In this document: piece after piece, positions 5,577 through 10,275 of the stretch
How the letters are laid out: every line of letters begins with the position of its first letter
Numbering within the stretch: position 1 is the first letter of the stretch
Assembly (NCBI GenBank): GCA_036258315.1
Contig: DATADX010000046.1
Location: forward strand, 1-10,275
Length of the DNA: 10,275 nt
Source: DASSYK01 sp036258315
Lineage (GTDB): Bacteria; Actinomycetota; Thermoleophilia; Solirubrobacterales; 70-9
Reading direction: 5' to 3'
Position numbers and translations under genes: made by a program
The notes under the pieces: generated by a model
Database searches by the model: none
What the model saw: the letters and a program-made list of their open reading frames with translations, nothing else
Told to the model about the DNA's origin: nothing

Positions 5577-5582
5577 ACGGTA
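5577..5582 (-). promoter_or_regulatory. Candidate -10 box TACCGT, leaderless exonuclease transcript
   Basis: TACCGT ends 6 nt before the ATG at 5570. The context GATACCGTGCGGGGATG closely resembles that of the MBL-hydrolase start at 118 (13 of 17 bases). The GGGG before the ATG is too close to serve as a normal Shine-Dalgarno sequence. Confidence 0.5.
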
Positions 5583-5618
5583 TCCGGGCCGCCGCCGTGG
5601 GGCTGGCACACTGCGCGG

Positions 5619-5960
5619 ATGGCGAGGCGCAGGCGAGAGAAGCCCGAGACGGAGACCGTCGACTACACCGATGCCGAGGGGAACGTGCTGACGCTGCGGA
5701 CCTCGCTGAGCCGCGGCACGATCGCGAAGCTCAACCGGCCGCCGCGCCGTGCCGCCGCCTCGATCGAGGACACCTGGCGGCGCCGCAACGAGATGCTGTT
5801 CGAGCGCCTCACCGTCAGCTGGGAGATCGCCGGTCTGCCGCTCGACGAGCAGAAGATGCTGATCGGCCGCTACCGGATGGCCGACTCCGACACGCAGCGC
5901 TGGGTGCGCGAGACGATCGGCAAGCACGTCGAGCGCTACATCCCCGAGCTCCAGGACTAA
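5619..5960 (+). CDS. Small conserved-looking protein of unknown function, 113 aa
   Basis: I do not recognise a family. The product is soluble and charged, with a basic start (MARRRREKPE), a short beta-like stretch (VDYTDAEGNVLTLRTSLS), and then predicted helices (SIEDTWRRRNEMLFERLTVS, DTQRWVRETIGKHVERYIPE). There is no signal peptide or membrane segment. The pattern of a strand-rich N-terminus followed by a helix, a W-E-I-x-G-L-P-L turn and further helices is loosely like phage tail-assembly chaperones, but no phage genes surround it and I give that little weight. Third-position GC is high, so it is a real gene. The start is divergent from the exonuclease 48 bp away. There is no Shine-Dalgarno, and CACACT 6 nt upstream is a poor -10 candidate. 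It is followed after 78 bp by the RDD gene in the same direction. Confidence 0.75.
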   Translation: MARRRREKPETETVDYTDAEGNVLTLRTSLSRGTIAKLNRPPRRAAASIEDTWRRRNEMLFERLTVSWEIAGLPLDEQKMLIGRYRMADSDTQRWVRETIGKHVERYIPELQD

Positions 5961-6013
5961 GCTCCGCCGGCGCGCGCTGAGCGTGGTATTTCGGTGCGGA
6001 GCCGCGGAGCGCC

Positions 6014-6033
6014 TACCCTGGGCGGCGCAGGAG
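6014..6033 (+). promoter_or_regulatory. TACCCT box and Shine-Dalgarno AGGAG setting the RDD start
   Basis: AGGAG at 6029-6033 lies 5 nt before the ATG at 6039 and supports that codon over the in-frame GTG at 5994, which lacks a ribosome site. TACCCT (6014-6019) fits TAnnnT and would start a transcript with a leader of about 13 nt. The promoter part is weak. Confidence 0.4.
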
Positions 6034-6038
6034 CCAGG

Positions 6039-7025
6039 ATGGATCCCGAACGCCCCGAACAGCCACACGACCCGGATGGGGAGCTGGTCGAGGCGGAGCT
6101 CGTCGTGCCCGTCGAGCCGACGAGCCGACTCGACTCCCTGATCGACGCCGGGGGCAGGGTGGTGACGCCGGTCGCCTGGTTCGGCTTCCGCAGCGTGCGC
6201 CGCGTCGGTCGGCGGCTCGGCGTCAACCGGGCGGTCAGTCGCGTGGTCGACCGCGGCGTCGACCGCGCCCTGGAGAGCGAGACGGTCGAGCGGGCCGCGG
6301 AGAAGGCGCTCGACAGCGAGCTGGTTGACCGCGTCTGGCAGAAGGTGCTCGAGAGCGACGAGGCGCAGCAGCTCGTCGAGCGGGTCGCCGAGGCGCCGGA
6401 GGTGCGGTCGGCGATCACTTCGCAGGGCGTCGGCCTGGCGGAGGACATGCGCCGCAGCATCCGCCGTGCCGGCCGCACGCTCGACGACCGAGCCGAGCGC
6501 GTGGTGCGCCGCCTGCTGCGCCGCCGCCGGCGCACCGGCGGCCGTCCGATCTACGCCGGCTTCGTCACCCGGCTGCTGGCGCTGGCGCTGGATGCCGCCC
6601 TGCTCACAGCAGCGCTCGGTCTCACCTCCGCGGTGCTCGCCTCGCTCGCCAACGCCCTGTTCGCGGGCGACGGGCTGAGCGTGCAGGCGATCGCAGTCGG
6701 CGCTGCCGCGTGGTGGGTGGCCGTCGCCGTCTATCTGATGCTCTTCTGGACGCTCGTGGAGCGGACGCCGGGAATGACGTTCATGGGGCTCCGCATCCTC
6801 AGCGAGGATGGCGGGCACGTCCCGCCGCGTCAGGACATTCGCCGCCTGATCGGCCTCGTGCTCGCGGCGATCCCGTTCTGCCTCGGATTCCTCGGTGTGT
6901 TCACCGAAGAGCGTCGGCGCGGCTGGCACGACCGCTTCGCCCACACGGTCGTCCTCTACGCGGACCCGGAACTTGATCAGGGCGTTGACCCCTCCGGCCG
7001 TCTCTCGAACTTCACCAGGCGTTGA
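6039..7025 (+). CDS. RDD-family membrane protein with N-terminal amphipathic repeats, 328 aa
   Basis: This is an integral membrane protein. Residues 1-30 are acidic and disordered. Residues 66-160 form a long charged helical region with three tandem 13-residue units (78-90 LESETVERAAEKA, 91-103 LDSELVDRVWQKV, 104-116 LESDEAQQLVERV). An arginine-rich stretch (160-165) ends at the membrane. The RDD domain runs from about 171: YAGFVTRLLALALDAALL (R178, D185) as TM1, TM2 at about 214-240, the loop ERTPGMTFMGLRIL, TM3 at about 268-288, and the closing block RGWHDRFAHTVVLY (294-307). RDD domains are of uncertain role; some have been linked to ion/proton exchange. The amphipathic repeat could lie on the membrane surface or bind a partner. 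Its stop overlaps the start of the acetyltransferase gene (TTGA), so the two are translationally coupled. Confidence 0.88.
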   Translation: MDPERPEQPHDPDGELVEAELVVPVEPTSRLDSLIDAGGRVVTPVAWFGFRSVRRVGRRLGVNRAVSRVVDRGVDRALESETVERAAEKALDSELVDRVWQKVLESDEAQQLVERVAEAPEVRSAITSQGVGLAEDMRRSIRRAGRTLDDRAERVVRRLLRRRRRTGGRPIYAGFVTRLLALALDAALLTAALGLTSAVLASLANALFAGDGLSVQAIAVGAAAWWVAVAVYLMLFWTLVERTPGMTFMGLRILSEDGGHVPPRQDIRRLIGLVLAAIPFCLGFLGVFTEERRRGWHDRFAHTVVLYADPELDQGVDPSGRLSNFTRR

Positions 7026-7627
7026 GTCAGCGGGCCGTTCCGATCGCTCCCGGACTCGTCCCCGCCGCCGCGCAGGCGACCGCCGAGGGCTTCTTCGACA
7101 ACGAGATCTGGGTCTGGATGCTGCGCCGGGACTGGCAGCGCCGCCGGCTGCTCCCGCGCCACTACCGGGCGATGATCCGCCGCGTCTACATCCCGCGCAA
7201 GGCGGCCTGGACCACGCCTGACACCGTCGGTGCCTCGCTCTGGTTCCCGCCGGGGACGCTCGAGATGAGCACGCGCGAGCGGCTCGCCGAGACGCTCTCG
7301 CTGCTCCCGGAGGGGATCGACTGTTTCGGTCGCGGCGCCCGCTGGGAGGAGCTGATCGCCGAGCACCATCCGCGCGAGCCGCACTGGTACCTGCAGACGC
7401 TTTCGGTGAGGCCGTCTGCCCAGCGCCGGGGCGCCGGCACCGCGCTGATCCAGCCCGGCCTGGACGGCGCCGACGCCGACGGTGTCGGCATCTATCTCGA
7501 GACCCAGCGCGAGTCCAACATCCCCTTCTACCGCCGCTTCGGCTTCGAGCTCACCGACGAGATCAGCCTCCATGACTCGCCGCCGCTGTGGCTGATGTGG
7601 CGCCCGCCGCGAGCGAAACCGACCTGA
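7022..7627 (+). CDS. GNAT-family N-acetyltransferase, 201 aa
   Basis: This is a predicted acetyl-CoA-dependent N-acetyltransferase. The acetyl-CoA pyrophosphate-binding motif A is clear: LSVRPSAQRRGAGTALI at 127-143 (Q134-R-R-G-A-G139). Motif B follows as IYLETQRESNIPFYRRFGFE (157-176), typical of the fold end. The N-terminal half (FFDNEIWVWMLRRDWQRRRL and PDTVGASLWFPPG) matches the less conserved substrate side of actinobacterial GNATs of this length. The start is a TTG at 7022 that overlaps the RDD stop codon by 3 nt, with a weak AGG at 7017-7019. No better in-frame start keeps the N-terminal helix. Coupling with the RDD gene suggests co-expression. The substrate is unknown. Confidence 0.88.
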   Translation: MSQRAVPIAPGLVPAAAQATAEGFFDNEIWVWMLRRDWQRRRLLPRHYRAMIRRVYIPRKAAWTTPDTVGASLWFPPGTLEMSTRERLAETLSLLPEGIDCFGRGARWEELIAEHHPREPHWYLQTLSVRPSAQRRGAGTALIQPGLDGADADGVGIYLETQRESNIPFYRRFGFELTDEISLHDSPPLWLMWRPPRAKPT

Positions 7628-7651
7628 CCAGCGTCCCGATCAAGCGGGCCA

Positions 7652-7669
7652 CCGTCGAGCTCTCGGCGG
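7652..7669 (+). terminator. Weak stem-loop between GNAT and crotonase genes
   Basis: CCGTCGA (7652-7658) and TCGGCGG (7663-7669) can form a 7-bp stem including one U-G pair around loop GCTC. No T tract follows. It could end the RDD-GNAT transcript, but the spacing to the next gene is short and the call is weak. Confidence 0.3.
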
Positions 7670-7702
7670 GAGCCTGGTCCGCGCTACGAGAAGGAGATTG
7701 AG

Positions 7703-8572
7703 ATGTCCCCGAAGCCGAAGTCGTACGAGGAGTTCCTAGCCGAGGGCCGCGCCTCGGACGCCGTGATGGTCGAGGTGGAGCGGCCCGCCGAGGACCGCGC
7801 CACCGTCCGTCTCGCCGATCCCGGCAAGCTCAACGTGTTGTCGGCACCGCTGATGCTGCAGCTGCTCGACCGGACGGGGGAGCTGGTCGCCGATCCCGCG
7901 ATCCGCTCGATCGTGCTCACTGGCGGCGACCGTGCCTTCTCGACCGGGGGCGACCTGCGGATGATGCGGACCGTCGTCCAGGAGCTGGGCGACGACGAAG
8001 AGGAGGAGGGCGCGTTCCGGCCCTACCAGTGGATTCGCAACCAGTTCGGCGGGATGGTGCGGCTGGTCGCGCGCAGCGACAAGGCCTTCATCGCGGCCCT
8101 GAACGGGCCGGCGGCGGGCGTCGGCCTCGCCTTCGCGCTCACCTGCGACATCTCCGTTGCCGCTCGCGGCGCGATCCTCGTCCCCGCCTTCGGACGGCTC
8201 GGGCTGGTGCCGGAGGTGGGGACGAGCTGGGCGCTCACGCGGGCGCTCGGCTACAGTCGGGCCTTCGAGTTCTACGTGGCCGGCGAGACGCTCAGCGGTG
8301 AGCGGGCGGCCGAGCTCGGGCTCGTCAATGAGGTCGTCGCCGATGATGAGCTCGAGGCCCGGGCGATGCAGTGGTGTGATCGCGTCGCGGCCCTGCCCGC
8401 GCACGCGCTCCCGATCGCGAAGCCGCTCCTGCGCGCGGCCGCCGACGCCAGCTGGGAGCAGTCGCTGGCGATGGAGGAGCTCGCCGAGCCGATCTGCTTC
8501 ACGACCCGGGGGTTCGCCGAGGGCGTCGAGGCGGTGATCAAGGCGACCTCGACGCCCTCAGCTCAGCGCTAG
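7703..8572 (+). CDS. Crotonase-superfamily enzyme (enoyl-CoA hydratase/isomerase-like), 289 aa
   Basis: This is an acyl-CoA-processing enzyme of the crotonase fold. The two oxyanion-hole segments are present: AFSTGGDL (78-85) and NGPAAGVGLAFALTCD (134-149). GRLGLVPEVGTSWALTRALG and the C-terminal block GETLSGERAAELGLVNEVV are characteristic. Aligning by eye to rat enoyl-CoA hydratase, both catalytic glutamates are missing: E144 corresponds to A143 and E164 to F163. An acidic residue, E171, sits in the LVPEVG motif where PaaG-type isomerases have Asp (IPDSGG). This points to a delta3-delta2-enoyl-CoA isomerase or PaaG-like role, not a classical hydratase. An acidic insertion (GDDEEEEG, 96-103) follows the first oxyanion block. 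Shine-Dalgarno AAGGAG at 7691-7696, 6 nt before the ATG, fixes the start. No other beta-oxidation gene is nearby. Confidence 0.9.
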   Translation: MSPKPKSYEEFLAEGRASDAVMVEVERPAEDRATVRLADPGKLNVLSAPLMLQLLDRTGELVADPAIRSIVLTGGDRAFSTGGDLRMMRTVVQELGDDEEEEGAFRPYQWIRNQFGGMVRLVARSDKAFIAALNGPAAGVGLAFALTCDISVAARGAILVPAFGRLGLVPEVGTSWALTRALGYSRAFEFYVAGETLSGERAAELGLVNEVVADDELEARAMQWCDRVAALPAHALPIAKPLLRAAADASWEQSLAMEELAEPICFTTRGFAEGVEAVIKATSTPSAQR

Positions 8573-8575
8573 GGC

Positions 8576-8899
8576 CTACGGAGCGTTGAACGCCGCGACG
8601 AGCGCGTTCGCGCCGCCCTGCATCCCGGCCCGGTTCGGGTGGATCGATGCGGCCAGGTTGCCCGGGATAAGCGGCTCGACCCAGCGGATCGACGAGCCCT
8701 TGCAGGCGTCGTGCCCGATGCTGGCCGCGTACCAGTTCACGAGCCGGGCGCCGTTGGCGGCCGCCTCGCTGGCGAGCATCTGGTTGAGCTCGCGCTGCTT
8801 GGAGCGCAGATACGGCGTATCCGAGAACGAGATCGGCATCTGCGGCCAGCAGCCGTTCCCCGTCTCCCCGTCGCCGGGGCCGATTTGGCGCGAGGCTAA
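8576..8899 (-). pseudogene. 5'-truncated SGNH/GDSL hydrolase remnant (C-terminal part only)
   Basis: The minus strand encodes the C-terminus of a secreted SGNH hydrolase of the SEST-like kind found in Actinobacteria: GNGCWPQMPISFSDTPYLRS, LNQMLASEAAANGARLVNWY, GHDACKGSSIRWVEPL and the catalytic-histidine block SIHPNRAGMQGG. Cysteines in GCWP and DACKG are those expected to form disulfides in this family. Recognisable similarity extends upstream of the first ATG (8839) to about 8876, beyond which the frame reads unrelated residues and hits a stop at 8900-8902. The signal peptide, the GDS serine block and the middle of the protein (roughly two thirds) are absent, so no active enzyme can be made. 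An 87-aa product from 8839 is formally possible. It ends 3 nt from the crotonase stop. GC3 remains high, suggesting recent truncation. Confidence 0.75.
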
Positions 8900-8997
8900 T
8901 CACGGCCGCGGTGAGCGTCCAGCACGTTCCTCGAACTTGACGATTTGTTTACGGAGCTGCGAGATCGTCCCCATGCAAGCGAGCGAGGGGAGCACGC
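8900..8997 (+). promoter_or_regulatory. Upstream region of the lipoprotein gene, with possible -35 TTGACG
   Basis: This gap is locally richer in A/T than its surroundings. TTGACG (8937-8942) is a good -35 match, but no convincing -10 follows at 16-18 bp. GAGGGGAG at 8985-8992, 5 nt before the ATG, is the ribosome site. No hairpin or repeat was seen. Confidence 0.3.
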
Positions 8998-9513
8998 ATG
9001 AGCAGGTTCCTGACCGCAGCGGCAGCCGTCGCCGCGCTGGCGATCGCGGGCTGCGGCGACGATTCGAGCGGCGCGGCGTCCGGGGGCGCGGCGCCCGCGA
9101 CCGAGACCACGGCGGCGGACGAGCCGGCGCCCGCGACCAGCCCCCAGCCGGTTGCGGTCGGGACGACCGTCAAGGTGGCGGACTCCGACTACGGCAGCAT
9201 CCTCTTCGACGACACCGACCAGGCGATCTACCTGTTCGGCAAGGAGAGCGCGGCGAAGAGCGAGTGCTACGGCGAGTGCGCGGACGCGTGGCCGCCCGTG
9301 CTTACCGAGGGGGCGCCGCAGGCCGGCGCCGGCGCGGACCCGGCGCTGCTCGGCACCACCAAGCGCGATGACGGAAGCACGCAGGTGACCTACAACGGGC
9401 ACCCGCTCTACTACTACGTCGACGACCCGAAGGGCGAGGTCCTATGCCACGACGTGTCGGAGTTCGGCGGCCTCTGGCTGGTGGTGAAGCCGAACGGCGA
9501 GGCCGCGGCGTAG
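8998..9513 (+). CDS. Secreted lipoprotein with Y-x4-D repeat (Lipoprotein_15/PF03640-like), 171 aa
   Basis: This is an exported lipoprotein. A short signal peptide (MSRFLTAAAAVAALAIAGC) ends in a lipobox IAGC with C19 as the lipidation site. It is followed by a low-complexity Ala/Thr/Pro/Glu linker to about residue 55. Two repeats of the Y-x4-D type follow. The first is YGSILFDDTDQAIYLF plus CYGECADAWPPVL (C90, C94). The second is YNGHPLYYYVDD (132-143) ending in FGGLWLVVKPNG, with a third cysteine, C150. The family is widespread in Actinobacteria and of unknown function. Shine-Dalgarno GAGGGGAG fixes the start. It is transcribed alone and ends at a small hairpin against a convergent gene. 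Confidence 0.92.
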   Translation: MSRFLTAAAAVAALAIAGCGDDSSGAASGGAAPATETTAADEPAPATSPQPVAVGTTVKVADSDYGSILFDDTDQAIYLFGKESAAKSECYGECADAWPPVLTEGAPQAGAGADPALLGTTKRDDGSTQVTYNGHPLYYYVDDPKGEVLCHDVSEFGGLWLVVKPNGEAAA

Positions 9514-9520
9514 GGCACGA

Positions 9521-9537
9521 CCCAGGTGATGCCTGGG
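9521..9537. terminator. Hairpin between convergent lipoprotein and DUF2007-like genes
   Basis: CCCAGG (9521-9526) and CCTGGG (9532-9537) form a perfect 6-bp stem with a 5-nt loop, 7 nt after the lipoprotein stop and just before the end of the minus-strand gene. There is no T tract, but the position suits a bidirectional terminator. Confidence 0.5.
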
Positions 9538-9538
9538 G

Positions 9539-9832
9539 CTACTCGTCGCCGAGCGTGTGCTCGGCCTCGCTCCAGCTGCCGGGCGGGACGCGCAGCGAGA
9601 TGTCGCCGCGTCCCCACTCGTCGAGCGGCCAGTCCGAGGTCAGGACCGCCTCGATCCCGGTGTCAGTGAGCTGCTGGCGCCAGGCTCGGGCCGCCTCGAG
9701 CTCGCTGAAGTCGCGGACGATGTCCCAGTCGTCGTAGCGAGGGTCGCCGACGTGCAGCTCGGCGATTCCGTCCGGCACCGGTGGCCCGGTGGCGCTCGTG
9801 CACAGGCGCTTGAGGCTCTCCCGGAGGCCCAC
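9539..9832 (-). CDS. DUF2007-like small protein, 97 aa from a GTG start
   Basis: This is a small soluble protein of the kind annotated as putative prokaryotic signal-transducing protein (DUF2007/PF09413). The pattern is a strand (WDIVRDFSE), a helix (LEAARAWRQQLTDTGI), strands with EAVLTSDWPLDEWGRGDISL, then RVPPGSWSEAEHTL, matching the family's L-E-A-x-x-x-x-x-L-x-x-x-G-I and V-P-x-x-x-x-x-A arrangement. The role of the family is unknown. The frame is open upstream to an ATG at 9991, but the extra 53 residues are low-complexity Arg/Ser and look like shadow coding. I prefer the GTG at 9832, which keeps the charged start GLRESLKRL and has TAGGCT 7 nt upstream. The product is acidic at its C-terminus. 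Confidence 0.7.
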   Translation of the reverse strand: MGLRESLKRLCTSATGPPVPDGIAELHVGDPRYDDWDIVRDFSELEAARAWRQQLTDTGIEAVLTSDWPLDEWGRGDISLRVPPGSWSEAEHTLGDE

Positions 9833-9839
9833 GACCCGC

Positions 9840-9845
9840 AGCCTA
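9840..9845 (-). promoter_or_regulatory. Candidate -10 box TAGGCT for a leaderless GTG start
   Basis: TAGGCT fits TAnnnT and ends 7 nt before the GTG at 9832, the same spacing as at the MarR and P450 genes. It partly overlaps the stop codon TAG (9845-9843) of the short upstream reading frame. Confidence 0.3.
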
Positions 9846-9991
9846 CGCGCGCTCGCGGCGGCCCGTCGCGACGAGCTCCTCGGAGAGCTCGCGGAGTCGC
9901 CGCCATGCCCCCGGGTCCGCAGCCTGTGGCTGCGGCGCGGATTCGGTCGCTTGGTGGCCCCGGTGACGAGGATCGTCCGGTTGTCATTCAT
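9843..9991 (-). other. Short coding-like stretch that seems to change frame
   Basis: From the ATG at 9991 the first 14 codons (MNDNRTILVTGATK) have G or C in 12 third positions and look like a Rossmann NAD(P)-binding start. That frame then turns into Arg/Ser-rich noise. From about 9950 a different minus frame reads ATESAPQPQAADPGAWRR and then LRELSEELVATGRRERA, ending at TAG 9845-9843, with high third-position GC but no start codon of its own. One extra base near 9953 would join them into a protein of about 50 residues. It may be a small gene with a frameshift, a remnant, or no gene at all. Confidence 0.25.
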
Positions 9992-9998
9992 GCCAGAT

Positions 9999-10016
9999 TC
10001 CCGCCTGGGAGCGGGA
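9999..10016 (-). terminator. Stem-loop just after the cyclophilin stop codon
   Basis: TCCCGC (9999-10004) and GCGGGA (10011-10016) form a perfect 6-bp stem with a 6-nt loop that starts immediately after the TAG at 10019-10017. There is no T tract. It is a likely terminator or transcript-end stabiliser. Confidence 0.5.
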
Positions 10017-10275
10017 CTAGCCGGAGAGCTCGACGCGCTCGATCACCTGCGGGGTGACCGGCCTGTCGCCGGCCCCCGTCTCGGTGCCCTCGATCGTGTC
10101 GACGTTCTCCATCCCCTCGACGACCTCGCCGAACACGGTGTGCTTGCCGTCGAGCCAGTCGGCGGCCTGCGTGGTGACGATGAAGAACTGCGAGCCGTTG
10201 GTGTTCGGGCCGGCGTTGGCCATCGCGAGCGCCCCGCGCACGACCTTGTGGTCGTTGAACTCGTCGTCGAACGTG
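10017..10275 (-). CDS. Cyclophilin-type peptidyl-prolyl cis-trans isomerase, 3' part (N-terminus outside window)
   Basis: This enzyme catalyses cis-trans isomerisation of peptide bonds before proline and helps protein folding. The visible 85 residues contain the core cyclophilin signature: FDDEF, then GALAMANAGPNTNGSQFFIV with the active-site S-Q-F-F, and WLDGKHTVFGEVVEGMENVD with the conserved W and H. The C-terminal strand VIERVELSG ends normally at TAG. The upstream part, including the catalytic arginine strand, lies beyond base 10275, so signal peptide or lipoprotein features cannot be judged. The short surface loop GTETGAGDRP is typical of the bacterial PpiB type. Confidence 0.93.
   Translation of the reverse strand, partial: TFDDEFNDHKVVRGALAMANAGPNTNGSQFFIVTTQAADWLDGKHTVFGEVVEGMENVDTIEGTETGAGDRPVTPQVIERVELSG

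Noticed and set aside
3535..5960. Long plus-strand open frames opposite the P450 and exonuclease
   Set aside because: Their compositions (Val/Leu/Arg/Asp/His-rich, no motifs) are typical antisense shadows in high-GC DNA, while the minus strand carries complete P450 and nuclease signatures.
5994..6038. GTG start at 5994 for the RDD gene
   Set aside because: It has no ribosome site and adds 15 nondescript residues, whereas the ATG at 6039 has AGGAG 5 nt upstream.
5571..6944. N-terminal extension of the exonuclease frame (about 460 residues, minus strand)
   Set aside because: It is Arg/Asp/His-rich shadow sequence opposite well-supported plus-strand genes (5619-5960 and 6039-7025); homology to 5' nucleases starts exactly at the ATG at 5570.
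8586..9371. Plus-strand open frame across the SGNH remnant and lipoprotein start
   Set aside because: It has no domain pattern, and the lipoprotein frame with lipobox and ribosome site is clearly the real one.
9833..9991. ATG at 9991 as start of the DUF2007-like protein, making it a Rossmann fusion
   Set aside because: After 14 residues the extension becomes low-complexity Arg/Ser with the coding signal in another frame, and the domain itself begins near the GTG at 9832.

Overview
The window is chromosomal-type, very GC-rich DNA in which all convincing genes show strong G/C bias at the third codon position. The gene content (MarR/DHA2 exporter pair, soluble P450, Y-x4-D secreted-repeat lipoprotein, RDD membrane protein with an amphipathic N-terminal repeat, SEST-like SGNH hydrolase remnant) and the many apparently leaderless starts suggest an Actinomycetota genome. 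A deep branch such as Thermoleophilia/Solirubrobacterales is my best guess. The lineage is inferred from gene style; there is no rRNA or other marker.

Layout. 1-117 is the 3' end of a plus-strand gene resembling the C-terminus of a glycoside hydrolase. Its frame runs without a stop into 118-1113, an MBL-fold hydrolase. 1178-1684 (MarR regulator) and 1771-3285 (DHA2-type MFS exporter) form a regulator/exporter pair, with a MarR-like palindrome in front of the regulator and a consensus CRP-family site in front of the exporter. 3286-3381 is a dense convergent terminator zone with four inverted repeats. The minus strand carries a cytochrome P450 (3382-4641) and, upstream of it, a stand-alone 5'-3' exonuclease (4698-5570). 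Divergent from the exonuclease is a small unknown gene (5619-5960), then an RDD membrane protein (6039-7025) that overlaps a GNAT acetyltransferase (7022-7627), then a crotonase-family enzyme (7703-8572). Tail to tail with the crotonase, 3 nt apart, is a 5'-truncated SGNH hydrolase remnant (8576-8899, minus). A lipoprotein with the Y-x4-D secreted repeat (8998-9513) faces, across a small hairpin, a minus-strand DUF2007-like protein (9539-9832), a short frame-switched region, and the 3' part of a cyclophilin peptidyl-prolyl isomerase (10017-10275).

How the parts relate. The only clear functional unit is MarR plus exporter, probably an inducible efflux response. The P450 converges on it and may or may not belong to the same detoxification theme. 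RDD and GNAT are translationally coupled. The rest reads as independent housekeeping or accessory genes. I do not see a multi-gene defence system, CRISPR array, mobile element or biosynthetic cluster.

The most unusual sequence-level observations are: (i) a recurring TAnnnT box 6-7 nt before the start codon of five genes, implying leaderless transcripts; (ii) terminator-like hairpins that swallow or abut stop codons in the MFS/P450 convergent zone, with a 21-bp duplication; (iii) a crotonase lacking both canonical hydratase glutamates; (iv) a 13-residue tandem repeat in the RDD protein; and (v) possible frame errors at both ends of the window.
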